Below are positions 23,333 to 35,033 of a stretch of 60,029 bases of DNA, piece by piece. Numbering within the stretch: the first letter of the stretch is position 1; the number at the start of each line of letters is the position of its first letter. The position numbers and the translations under genes were made by a program. The DNA comes from Zygnema cylindricum (Eukaryota; Streptophyta; Zygnematophyceae; Zygnematales; Zygnemataceae). Under the pieces are notes generated by a model. The model saw nothing but the letters and a program-made list of their open reading frames with translations, was not told the DNA's origin and made no database searches. The stretch is taken from assembly GCA_037447655.1 (NCBI GenBank), contig JBBHKE010001216.1, positions 1 through 60,029 of the forward strand, read 5' to 3'.

Positions 23333-25808
23333 GTTAACCACGAAAAAACATATCATAAACTCGGTCTACCGCTAATTATTTTTGGTTCATTTTCCAAATC
23401 GCAGCAAATTTGAGAAGTGGCCCTTTTCCTTTTGAAATCCGTACAGTGACAACTACACCTCTACCGTGATCGCTACACGTCCGAGTCAATTGTCTTTTAT
23501 TTGATCAAATTTTGTCCATCCGTCCATCAAACTATGTCACCGTCCTTTTATTAGCATAGTTACGTCAGATCGCCATGTCGTGACTTGCTACAGTACTGTA
23601 CTGTAGTAGTACAAAATCGCATCGCAGCTGGCAAAGTTTTGCTGGTATCCTGACGGCAGTTTGCCGTGGTACTTTCATAGAGGGGGCTAACCTTACGTCG
23701 TCGCTTGTAACTTGTAATGGCATTTTTTCATTGAAACAGAGATCCTTCGGTTTCGGCTCCGTTTGTTAGTCGTAACAGAGAAGAAAAATCGCGTCTTCCA
23801 CTAAAAGAGTCGACAACCGATCAAAAATTGCCGCGTTTACATCCTTCGGTGTCTCTACCGGGCAATGTTTTTTCTGGGAACACCTGTCTTTGTTTTTATG
23901 AGCCTTTCTTCGTTAGAATCATTTTGTCTGACTCTGCTTGTAAAATCTCAACTATTTTTCCTCTTCACGTAATTTGGTGTCGTGATGACGTCAAGCATGT
24001 GGTAATTATGACATTTCGTCCTACTGCCCTAGACTCCCACAATTTGTAACGGCTAAAACTTCTCGGTTAGGGGTCCGTCAAATTTTTGCATCAGGACAAA
24101 AAATCGGAAAGCATTCGATTTCAACGGAAAACGCCCTTATTATGCTTAATTTTTTTGTCACTCAAAACATCCTTTCTCCGTACACATTTGTCCGATTTTC
24201 ACATGGAGACTGCCAATCGAGAATCTATATTTCAATCGCAACCGTCAGATCCACAATCCGACAAGTGTGTACGGAGAAAATATGTTTTTAAGTGGCAAAA
24301 AAAGCCACTAACGGATAAGGACACGGTACTCTCAAAGCGATGACGTACTCCTGTACATGACTCCAAATGCTGGTCCGTACCGGCGTGAAAGCGTGAACTT
24401 GACGCCGACAAGATGTTACCCACGTACTACACAGACGCTTGTTTTAACGCGGCCGTTTGAGACATTACACATTGCATAACCGTTTATCCGTACAATATTT
24501 TAGACCAGAGTACTACAGTAGAGACAAGAATGTACGACGGAGTCGGGGACCAATCGCCTCAAACTAAACGTGTTTGTTCCAGCCGTCGTGTCACTGTCAA
24601 AACTCTTTTTCGTCTTAAAATTTCAACAAACTATTGTACACTACGACACCGGTCTGCACGTAACTGAAAATCGGTCAGTGGATATTTTCCCACATAATAT
24701 CGATTATTTTTTCTAGTGTACCCTGTTGACTTTTTCAGGATTTCACGCAGACAGTGACCTCTTTCACGTCAAACCTCAGATTTAAAAAAACGCACTTTCG
24801 CTCAAAGGGTGTAAATTGTAAAACAAGCGTAGTGCGATAAGACTCCTAGGAGACTCCGCCTGTTTTATAAACGGTGAAAAATACGATTTTTTTTATCTGT
24901 TGCGTCATTTTGTCTTATCCATAAGTCCTAACAACAGCGGGCCATTCCTCGTTGGCAACTTGCCACGTGCATGTCATATGGTGGCCTTAACTCCATTTTG
25001 TATCTATATTCCACGCGTCCATGCGGGGAAGTGCACCGACAACTCCATTGCCGAAACCGATTTTGTCCTAAACACGTATTAGACGTAACAATCACACGTG
25101 CGGCACGGGGGTGATCAGGGGGGGTGATTGTGCTAACCACGCGTCGGGCGACCACAAAATGGGCAGAAAAATCGAGAATAAAAATTCGAACCCAGAAACA
25201 ACAACTTCATGCAAAGTGCACAAATACGATGATAAAGACATAAAGTACAGCCAGGTAGGATATCCTTTTCACCGATACAAGAGGTACGTGTCGAAAGCGG
25301 GTCAGAAATATTTTTTCTGCAGGTTTTCCAAAAAAACAAAGAAGTCCAACGCGAATGAGGAAAATGTGCTAAGGAAATGTGCACAGTTAACACCGAATCT
25401 GCTAAACGACAGTGGAAAGCTGTCGAATTGTCGTAGAGGGGGTTCGAACTAGGGTGGTTGCGTGCTAAGTTTGGCTCTAAGATTGCCAGATGGCTTTTAG
25501 AACCGCGATAAGGAATATTTAAAATCGAACGAACCGAATCTAAGTAAAAGTACATCGAGCACGGTGATTTTAACATTGTACGGTCTATGACTGTACACCG
25601 TTCAGGCGCTCCTTGTTTGCGGAGAAAGGCATAAGGAAACTTTGTAATTGTACGGCTAACATTACGCTCCTTATTTGTGGAGAAAGGTATAATGAAATTT
25701 TGTAATTGTACGGGCAACATTACGGGCTGTTATATTTTTAACTTCTGAACGATATTCTATCGCGTAGAGCCTGTAAAACACGTGTTCTAAATTGAGTTGT
25801 ACCACTTA
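23333..25808. repeat. Large direct duplication, copy 2 (2476 bp)
   Basis: Same start, same end and, despite internal indels, the same total length as copy 1. Differences include a shorter TACTG run, an insertion around 24190 (ACACATTTGTCC) within the MITE, and a loss near 24750. Minus-strand open frames of 163 aa (copy 1) and 195 aa (copy 2) partly correspond but carry frame-changing differences, so I do not call a gene. Confidence 0.9.
24143..24312. mobile_element. MITE copy C inside duplicated block
   Basis: Counterpart of the copy at 21077, with the better-preserved middle word TCCGACAAGTGTGTACGGAG, which pairs with CTCCGTACACATTTGTCCGA near 24177. This copy keeps the original hairpin better than copy B. 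Confidence 0.72.
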
Positions 25809-25825
25809 ATCTAAGATGGGACATT

Positions 25826-26200
25826 AAAAATCGTCAATGATTTCACACCGACCAATTTTAACTGAATATCTTATTTTTCGTACCATGTACGTGCGATAAT
25901 CGTACCACACAACTTTTGTACTATTTGCAGACGCTTTGTCAGACACCAATCGTACGGCCAATATAACAAGATGCTACACTTTGAACTAAGCTTCCATTGC
26001 GCAGAGTCTGTAATCCACGTGTCGTGTTAGCAAAATAGTGGCGCCACGTAGCTATAGATTTGATATTGAAAATCGTCAATCATTTTCACACCGACCAAAA
26101 ATCTCCATTTACGTACCATGTACGTGGTTACCAGCTCATATTGCAACACAACTTTTGTCCTCTTTGCAGACGCCTTGTCAGATAACACCTCGGTTTTTAG
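25826..26200. repeat. Imperfect tandem duplication (~240-bp unit)
   Basis: The words AAAATCGTCAATGATTTCAC, CGTACCATGTACGTG, CACAACTTTTGTACTATTTG and CAGACGCTTTGTCAGA occur in order at 25829-25952 and again, slightly changed, at 26070-26183. The linking segment (GCGCAGAGTCTGTAATCCAC) resembles the end of the 2476-bp block, so this looks like decayed further modules of the same repeat. Confidence 0.75.
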
Positions 26201-27650
26201 GGCTTCTGTATTTTTAGGGTTTCTGATTTTTCGCGTGACGAATGAGCTTTAGCTGAAACACTGACGAATGGGCTATTTTCTGCTGGATTTTTGAATGCGT
26301 ATATCGTGTGCGAAATTTTTTGATTTCCGTTGGTTGCCATTTTGACACTTATGCTCATTATCCAACGTGTCGCGGCTCAATTTTTTCTGAGGTACATCAC
26401 AAATAACATAAACTTTCGAAGCGAATGCTTCGCGAAAAAAAATCCAACGGTCATTTTTAACTCCCATCAATTTTGAGAATATTGGCAAGATTCTCTGTAA
26501 TGTTGTTTTCCGAATAAAAATAAAATAAGAGGGGTTCGGCGTAGTACGGAGAGGTCCGAATTTTTGTAAACAATCTCACTTTTCGTTTAATGGAACTTCA
26601 CCCTTATAAACTGTGAATCGCCAATAGTGTTAATAACAATGTATCATCTCCCTTAGATTCTCACCCTTGGACCTTAAAAATACTTATTAAGAATACGTCC
26701 CCATGTATTAAAGTATCGACTTTTCATTGTCATTTTGCCCTAAAATTCAGGGAACTTTGAGAAAAAACTTCATCCTTACGAGAAAATCATTTTTACCATA
26801 GTACATTAAATGTCAATTCTATACTTTGAGTGTATTGCATGTTTGTCGTTATGTGAACGCATTTTGGCGTTTTCCTCTTTTCGACCCCCGAGCAAAATAA
26901 TCCAACCCATCAAAAAACTTCATCCAAAATCACCTCGATGGGGTGATTTTAGTTAAAGTATCTCCCAAACAGCGAATGAAAAATGACCCAAGCACGCGCC
27001 ACAAGACTGGGAAGATTTCAAGACGAGGGAGGGTCCTCGCTAATTTTCTCCGTGGCAGTGGCCGTCGTAGGGGTCTCGGACCTCCACTTTCATTCATGGG
27101 GTCCTTTGCAAAATTTTGCGCCGTTGTCGCCTCTCTCCTCTCCCTCTCACACCATCGCTTTTATCTCACAATTTTTACAATGAGACACGACAATATTGGT
27201 ATAAAACGAAAGATCTTTTTTTAAGTTTTTTTTAATGGTACATCGAGTGAGAAAAGTATAAAAAACGAAATTGGGAAACCATGACGGAAAGTGATTGAAT
27301 CAGTGACGTCGACGTTGTCACAAGTGAGCATGACGTCACAAAGTCACCGAACCCTAAACATCTACAATTTCACAAAAATATAGACGTCTACCACTGTCGT
27401 TGTTTATGTTGGCGTCACTAATCGTCGGAAGTTTCGTAGTCGGCTTCAATCGTCACTAGTTGTACCTACGGCTATGAGCGTCACATTTCAAAGTTCCGAT
27501 TTCATTTTCGCACATTGGGATGTTCTTCAAAGTAGTACGGAGACTCTTCATTACAGTCCAAAATACTTTATCAAAGTACCGATTACATGGGGACGTACCT
27601 TGATACTATTTTTTTTTTTATCTTAATATATATTTTTTTTACCTTAATAT
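26201..27650. other. Unassigned intergenic sequence
   Basis: Mixed composition with short frames near 26273 (-) and 26943 (+). I recognised no domain, RNA or repeat. Confidence 0.5.
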
Positions 27651-29160
27651 AGGTACGACTTCTTGTCTCTCTTTGTCTTTATATTTCGCTTCCATGTTGT
27701 TCTTTGCCATGATTATTTTCTCATTTCTCTTTCATCTCTTTCACCAATTTCTCTCTTTAATGCTCTCCATACCTTTCCACCATTTACCTTTGAGAGGTTA
27801 TGGGCCCACAATACACACATCACTTGTGCAATTTATCAATTCTTTCTTTTTTCACTTTATTTCCCCTTTATGGCAAAATCTTTCCCTTTGAGACAATTAA
27901 TTTTCAAGACATTTGTTTGAAGATTACAAATTCGGTCGCCTTATTTTTTCATTATTTCCATTTTGGCTTTGTGTAGGTTTCATTTTTTTTTTAATGTTAA
28001 TTTTTCCTTTCTACCTTTGTCAAATTCTTTCCTCATTCTATCCTTTTCGTTTTTAGAGAGTTTAACATTCCATTTTGAACTCTATTTGCCAACCTTACGT
28101 TTGTGGATATTCTTTAAGTTAATTGGAGCAATGGAAAGACTTTTCATTTTCCCTTCCGAATTTCCCCGATCCTAAATTTCTCACTCCACTAACCACTATT
28201 ACTTTCCTATTTTTGGGCCTCTTCTTTTCCCCCATTTTTTTTGTGTTCCATTTTAACATTCTTTTTCATTTGATCGTATCCATACTCTTTATCAAATTTT
28301 CCTCTTTTTATTTTTATTAACAAATCGTTCCTTTTACAATTTTCTCTTTTTTCAACCGCCCTCTAACACCATTCAACATCACATAGGTTCTCAAACCCCT
28401 TCCACTCTCCCATACTACATAGTTGGAGAAGTTACCATTTTTTGTCCTTTCCACTTTGTTTCTTTTACTCTTTCATACCTTCATTTTTTCGCTACGAGAA
28501 ACGAGTCGAGCACTGACATATATTTCTAGTTGTAAACTTATTTTTTTGCATTCCACTAATTTTTTAGTTACCACCCAGTTTTTGTGACCTACATTCCACT
28601 AAATCCTCTTATGACATTCGACCGTCTCATTTAGCTTCTATGGAGGCCATTTTCTTTTGGAATCATTTTCCTCCTTTATTTTTTTGTTGATTCCATTTTT
28701 ATCTCTTTTTAACCCTTTTCAATCATTGTCTTTACATTTGACACTTACTCTAAACCCTTCCCCAAACGATGTCTTTTCTATTTTTCACATCCATCTTCAC
28801 CACAATTTCCACTTTTCGTGCATTCCGCTTTATATGTTGTTTTTTACACAACGTTATTTTTTTGTCTTGCTAGTCAATCACAAACCAAACCAAACCAAAC
28901 CAAACAAAAGGAAACCAACCAAACTACAAACCACAAACCAAACCAAAAACTAGTACTAAAAGCCATTACCACGAACCATTGGATCATTGAGCCATTATAT
29001 TTTTGCTTTGGATTTTATATTGGATTTTTTCCAAACTTTTTGCATTTATAACCGTAATTCATTAACTTCTTTTATCATTCCAATAGCGACAACGTATAAA
29101 TAGTTTTTATTAAATTTCCTTTAATCTTTCTTTTAGTTCTTTCTCTTCCACATAATTCTC
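27651..29160. repeat. 1.5-kb pyrimidine-rich (T/C) domain with CAAAC microsatellite
   Basis: A long stretch with a strong excess of T and C on +, without a short repeat unit. Read on -, it would be Lys/Glu-rich and interrupted by stops. A CAAAC microsatellite lies at 28879-28950. It may be an old, strand-biased transposon body, but nothing identifies a class. Confidence 0.5.
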
Positions 29161-29479
29161 CCTTTTCTACGGCTAAAACAAGAGACACTATTGAAGTAGA
29201 ACTTAAATTGTGTAATTTGAAACTCTCTAGACTCCATAGTTACATAGAATGCACAACTTAGATATTGCCACTAGGATAACCTCAACCCAAACTCGTTTAC
29301 ACAATAATTTTTCTCACCTTGGCAGGCACTAACTCAATAGAGCTTCACCGTTGTGAAGACGGGACTCCCCTAAGCCTAACAAAAATAAAATCTCTAAATT
29401 TGCTCACCTAAGCAGCTAATTGTGGTTGATTGAAGTCAACTCTTTTATACAGATGCTCACATACAGATGCTTACAGAGA

Positions 29480-29535
29480 GAGCGAGAAAGAGCCAAATAA
29501 TGCCTAAGTGAGCGAGAGAGAGCCAAATACTCCCT
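29480..29535. repeat. 32-bp tandem repeat in the copia 3' end
   Basis: GAGCGAGAAAGAGCCAAATA and GAGCGAGAGAGAGCCAAATA follow each other with a spacing of about 32 bases, at the likely LTR edge. Confidence 0.6.
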
Positions 29536-30451
29536 TAGTATGTTATCATATCTGCTACCATTTTTGTTATCATATCTGTTACCATCCCTCCATCTGGTTT
29601 ACACACTAATTTAACTATTTTGTGTGATACCTTCTCCCTTTCACAAAACTCAATTTTATGTCTATATGTTTTACTTTAAAATGATGTTTGGGATTAATTG
29701 CAATTGCAATGGCAACTTGATTATCATGAAATACATCTTGTACACTTTACTTGATGCTAGTTAGTCATCAATATAATCTGCAATAAAAATTACACCATTT
29801 TTATCCTCAAATAATTAAATATAATGATCTGAGATGATCTTAATATACCTCAGTCTTTATCAAACATTCATTTACTTTTATGTTACGTTTCTTTGGAGCT
29901 TGCTTGAGTCCATATAAGGCCTTTATCAATATACATATTTTGTTATCTTCTTTGTTTTCCACAAAAACTTTTAGTTATCTCGTGGAAATTTATTCATCCA
30001 ATTCCCGAAGTAAAAATGTTTTCTTGATATATATATCTGATGAATTTCCATGTCTTCCGGTGTTGCCAAACTTAAGAGGAATTAGCTGAGGGAAATTTGA
30101 CTACTAATGCAAAGGTTTTTTTTATAATCTATTCATTTTTTTTAAGTAAATCCCTTTGCAATCAACCTTGATTTATATCTTTCTATTGAGCTATCTTGAT
30201 GAAGTTTTAGCTTAAAAACCCACTTACATTCAATTCGTTTTCTGTCAAGTGGGCAGTATACCAGATCTCAAATATTTGCCTCCATAATAGATGCCATCTC
30301 TTCTTTTATGATTGTGACCCATTTGTTACTGTGAAGACTATGGGTGGCCTCAGAGTATGCTTGTGGCTCATTTGGGTGTGACATTTTGGTGAGCTTGTTG
30401 GATACTTGCCTCTCTTGGATCCTCTTGCTGCTCTTTTTTCCTCCTTCAAAC

Positions 30452-30915
30452 TCTATCGCTGGTATAAATGGCATCCTTGGATTCTTCTTTGGATGCTCTT
30501 GAACTCCCTTAAAATTGTTGTCGTTTCTCTTTCTCCCCTTTCTTCTGAAGCATGTGAAACATCCTCTTCCAGTTGGATTTCTGCTCCATCTTCCTCTTTC
30601 AAACTCTATCGCTGGTATATAGGGCATCATTGGAATCTTCTTTGGCTGCTCCCGAACTCCCTTGAAATTGTTCTTGTTGTTTCTCTTTCTCCCCTTTCTT
30701 TTGAAGCACGTGGAACCTCTTCTTCCAGTTGGATTTCTGCTCATTCTTCCTCTTTCAAACTCTATCGTTGGTATATAGGGCATCATTGGAATCTTCTTTG
30801 GCTGCTCTTGAACTCCCTTGAAATTGTTGTCGTTTCTCTTTCTCCCCTTTCTTCTGAAGCGTGTGGAACCTCCTGTTCCAACTGGATTTCTTCTGCTTTC
30901 AAATTGTCACTTTTA
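30452..30915 (-). repeat. Three-copy in-frame tandem repeat (153/156 bp) in the copia pol linker
   Basis: Unit starts are at 30452, 30605 and 30761 (TCTATCGCTGGTAT). On - each copy encodes about 51-52 residues containing AIEFERGRWSRNPTGR, CFRRKGRKRND and FKGVQEHPKK. Both periods are multiples of three. The array lies between the integrase and RT remnants, where copia elements have a variable linker. Confidence 0.9.
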
Positions 30916-31398
30916 CCTATATTGTTATGCTGCGTTACCTCTTCTACCACAATTCGCAGCACATTTTCTACCACAATTTTTCATCAAAGTTTTGGTTTAC
31001 CTCAATTTTGATCACTACAATTTAGTATATTTGAAACGATCAACAAATTTCCCTTCATCTATGACTATTAGATACTTGACAGAGATTATATATCCTATTT
31101 CATATTCTCTACATCCCTTGATATCTTATCATACCTTAGTAGTTACCCAAGCTTTCCATTAGCTTCAATATTTCACTTAGATCTATCTGTGTTTAGGCTA
31201 TACACTTGACTTTCGAAGACCTTTAAGTGTGATACATCTACCTTCCTGCCAGTCCATCTCTCATAAGGTGTCTCTTCTTTAACAATTGAGGGAAAGACTT
31301 AGTTTTTCAGGTAGTTTGTGCAATTCATTGCCACTGCTCAGAAGTGCTTTCCTATTTTTTTGTCATTGAGCATGCTACTAGAGCTGTCCCCTAAAGTC

Positions 31399-31454
31399 GG
31401 TTCAATCTCTCAACTACACCATTTTCGGTTCAATCTCTCAACTACACCATTTTG
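31399..31454 (-). repeat. 28-bp tandem duplication disrupting the integrase
   Basis: CGGTTCAATCTCTCAACTAC plus CACCATTTT is present twice, back to back, just after the integrase GVVERLNR block on -. As 28 is not a multiple of three, it breaks the frame. Confidence 0.9.
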
Positions 31455-32345
31455 TTTAGGATTACATGGGACGATTTTACGATGTTGGATTCCCTCCTCC
31501 TTTAATAATTCCTCAAACATTTTAGATGTATACTCTCCATCATTATCACTTCTGATTCTCTTTATACATGTTTCATTGAGCTTTTCACTCCATGTCTTAT
31601 GTTTTTTAAAATAGTCTAAAACAAGGAAGTAACCCGAGAGTATCTTGACTAGTCATCTGTAATGGTTTACATGTACCTTTTCCCTTCAGCAGATGGAACT
31701 TTAGTGTGCCTATAGATATCTGTAAGTACTAATTTTAGATCTTTTTCTCCTCTAAGACTTGCAGTTTTAGGAAAAGGTTGTCTATGTATTTTTCCTGGCA
31801 CACCCACTATAATCATCCAAATGCTCATCATCCTCAAACTGAATTCCCTCCACTACTTTTTTTTTCTTTCTGTTTGTCTAAATGAACATGCCCTATCCTT
31901 TTATGTCATATCATCATTTCATTTACACAAGAATATAAAACTCATTTGCTTTCGTTACTTAAAACAATCTGAAACATTTTTTGACTTCCCTTTATAGTTG
32001 TAAAGCAAACCTCATCCTCAAAGTTAGCCGTACTCACAACCTTTGTGGTTCCTGTAACAAAATTATTATCATCTAACACAGCTATAGAGATAAGATTTTT
32101 CTTTAGCTGTTGGATATAAAATACATATGAGAAAGTTACAAAAGACACTTTCCCATCAACTAGAACCTTGAGGTCAACTAACCCTACTAGATAAACCATA
32201 TTTTGTCCCTACACATGTGCATGGACGCCTTGGAATCAATAATCCATCCATCCTTGGGTGTTTCTTTTATACCTCCAAAATTATATTTTTGCTTTCTTAG
32301 AATTTCTGCCTCCTTGCCTTTTCTCTCCAACTTTTTATTGAGGTT

Positions 32346-32700
32346 GATGTGGGTCGAAGTTTTGCTCCAACAACTTAGATTTATAAAAAGCTGTGTGCAA
32401 AAGGTGTTTTGTGATAATCAAGCTGCTATTGCATTTGCAGCCAATCTTAAACTTCACTTCAATGTAAAACAAAGTGATTTAAAATTGAGTTTTGTTAGAG
32501 AAAAAGTTGATCATAAAATAATTAAAGTGGAATAGAAACCAGATGGGGAAATGGTAGCAGATATGACGACCAAACCTGTGCCCTTACCAAAGATGATATT
32601 TTTGCTAAAAAAATTGTGGTCTAAAACAGAAACTAGACTAAGAACTAATGGGAGTGTTGAAAAAATAATATTTTGTTTCTATTATTCTGTTATTATGTCT
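32346..32700 (+). mobile_element. Copia 3' end on the opposite strand: RNase H tail, purine tract, LTR start
   Basis: On +, from about 32346, the RNase H end reads VEVLLQQLRFI, then KVFCDNQAAIAFA, then SFVREKVDHKI, a stop, then KPDGEMVADMTTKPVPLPK (the ADIxTKPL block). It is followed by AATGGGAG at 32647-32654 (purine tract) and TGTTGAAAAAATAATA, a copia-style LTR start. It belongs to the same family as the - strand remnant to its left but in opposite orientation, so the two meet head to head at about 32345. Confidence 0.85.
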
Positions 32701-35033
32701 AGATTTTAGAGTGTGATAGGGGAGAGTTAGACAAAGGAAACCATGGCTGTTCTTCTAGCAGCCAATGAGACAGACTGAGTCAGGAGAGAGAGAGAGAGGT
32801 AGAAAGTTGCCTCCAGCAAAAAGGAGTGGACCGACCGAGAGTCAATCCTAGGCCCTACTAATCCATAGTAGCCGTCGTGCGCATCCAATTTTTTTGTAGA
32901 AGATTTGATACGCACATGGGGTGTTATAGTGTAACAAACATGTTCCGCGTGCATTGAACCATTAAACGGAATACACCAAATTTGCGCACATGTAAAGGGA
33001 ACAGACGGAACATTCGGTGCGCCGACCAAATTGAATGGACGTGAAGAAATTGTATATTATGATCGGACGACCCGCGTGAGCACCGACGACCCGGAATGGT
33101 TCACTTGGCGGTTTACGCCAAAAGAGCCACGGATTGTGCTACGGACTCAAGGGAGTCCAAACTCCACAGAGGTGGAGTTGGTTAGAATTATTTTTTGCGA
33201 GGGTGGCAGTTGTTCTCGAAAGTTATCCCAAAGGCTTTTGTCTAAAGCTTGATATCAAGGACCAGTCACAAAAAGGGAAATGACTATGTTCGTATGCATT
33301 TGCGGAAGAGATTCCCAATTCCCACGTAAGAATCGTTGACACCTAGAAAGTGTTTCTCGTGCGCCACTAGCACCCACACGTAGGGCTTAACCAAAACCTA
33401 GAGCAGAGACAAAAAGAGAAGGTGTTAGGCTGTCTGATTACGTCATCAACCAAAAGCTCGAGTGGGAACCGAAGAGTTGTTTGGACGATTTCTCGAAAAT
33501 GAGGAGTGAGAGAGTGAAGTCGAGGCGAGGGTAAATGTTATGATAACAAGCGAAGACGTTAAGGTTAATTTGATTTCATTACAAGTGTGAAGATGAGCTG
33601 GAAGTGGGTCGCGATGATAATACTGCCAAATCGCCGTACATTTCAAGTTCCAAGATGACGCAAAATGTATTTGAGTTTTTGCCCATTTTTCGTACGGCGT
33701 AATATTTTCAAGTAGGAAGTCCCATTTTCTGTGTAAACGACGGGAAAAAACCCTTACTTGAACACATGGGGACACGCCCTAACCCGACTTCAATATCCCC
33801 AAATATTTTGAGGAAGTTCGTTTGTACGGTTTTCCGTGAACTTCCGAAAACAAAAAAGTCGGTGCTCGGAAAGCCGTACATTATTCGAACGCCCGTCTGT
33901 TGCGGACGTGATTTTTTTTTCGGTGGGAATAGGCTATCAGCTGTACCAGATTGGTACTATTGTGTACGTAAAATGCAACGATTCTGTACAGGTTGACGTA
34001 GGCGCTTGCGCCCAACCAAAATGTCGCCTGCGCTTTTTCATTTCCCGCTTTTATAATGTTACGCTAACTGGGAGATGGCTGTAAAACGGCTGCAACTGTT
34101 CAGTCAATTAGTGCATCACTTTCCTGTACCTCTGTACCATTTCAGGTACATTTGCTTAACACTGTTCTTTGTGCCGTGTCGTATTACGTTCCATACCTCT
34201 CTATTCCAGTATTTCAGTTAACAGAGCTCCAGTGTTGGAACACACGCGGGAGAAGATCAAGCTGTTTTTACATTTTTTGTAACTGTTTCAGGTGACACGT
34301 GGCAGGCGCATGAAGGTTGGGCGTTATGGCCCAAGGAGGAGGTGCCACGTGTTCACACGCGCATGATTGTGCCGAGCACACCTGTGGGGAGGAATGGTCC
34401 CTCTTCCGACACGTGGACACGCCAAATGTAGGAGATTAACTGTTATGTGTGTTTTAAAGCAGATTTTATTTTGGATTATTATGTATTTAGGGATTTATGT
34501 TTATATTTTTATTTTCGAAGCTCGTGGTTTTATAATTTTTTTAAGATTTTTCAATTAAAGCGCCACATTCTGATTTTAACTTTTTTTATTTTATTTTGTG
34601 TTTGGATATTGTGAGTTTATTGGAAGGACAGTTGTTTTGTTTTCTTCATTTCCCTTTTTACTCTTTAATTTTTTATTACTTGGGATTTGCAATGTGTAGA
34701 TTTTCAATGAGGGTTCAGAATATTTAGGATTCTCAATTTAGGGTGTGCATTTTTTTTTTCTGGCTTTTTTGTTTGGAATCTAGAGTTTGCTCTTGTTTTT
34801 TTAGGATTCGACTCCGGGGTTTTAAAGGGTTTGACGGTTTGGTGAACGGAATTGGTGTCGAATTTGCGTCTTATTCTCATTCTTCTCAAATTCTTTGTCT
34901 CCTCTTTCTTCTTCTCCCCCTTCTTTTCCCGTTGGATTTGACATTCCCACTTTCCTTTTTCAAGTGAATTTTTTAATTTTTTCTGCTTGCTGTTTTTAAA
35001 TTTCTCTTTACTTTTTTATTTTTATTTTTGTAG
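32701..35033. other. Possible LTR remainder, then flank and 5' part of the PITH gene
   Basis: 32655 to roughly 33000 may be the rest of the copia LTR, but no second LTR was found to fix its end. 33000-34450 is CGTAC-rich and unassigned. 34450-35033 is T-rich and ends in TTTTTGTAG, the acceptor of the first PITH exon seen. I could not find the exon with the start codon and the usual His-rich N-terminus; it may lie here or further left. Confidence 0.5.

Larger units (their letters stand above)
29200..32345 (-). mobile_element. Degenerate Ty1/copia retrotransposon (protease, integrase, RT, RNase H remnants)
   Basis: Read on -, pol pieces come in copia order. Protease: GWIIDSKASMHM near 32240, with DSK where the active site is normally DSG. 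GAG-pre-integrase: LKKNLISIAVLDD near 32080. Integrase: PFPKTASLRG and VLTDIY near 31700, RSDNDGEY near 31545, NPKQNGVVERLNR near 31450. RT: EATHSLHSNKW near 30340, IECKWVFKLK near 30220, then DYIDD near 29770. RNase H: DNQVAIAIAINPKHHF near 29710. Stops, frameshifts and deletions break every domain, and RT runs almost directly into RNase H. Bases 29200-29530 may be the 3' LTR (GTATAAAAGAG on -), not proven. No gag was seen. It is inactive. Confidence 0.9.

Noticed and set aside
21942-25720. Minus-strand frames of 163 and 195 codons in the two duplication copies as a gene pair
   Set aside because: The two frames only partly correspond, with indels that change frame between copies, and no domain is recognisable.
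33031-33252. Open frame with mixed composition (73 codons) as a gene
   Set aside because: Short, no family resemblance, in a repeat-rich flank; it could be part of the adjacent LTR.
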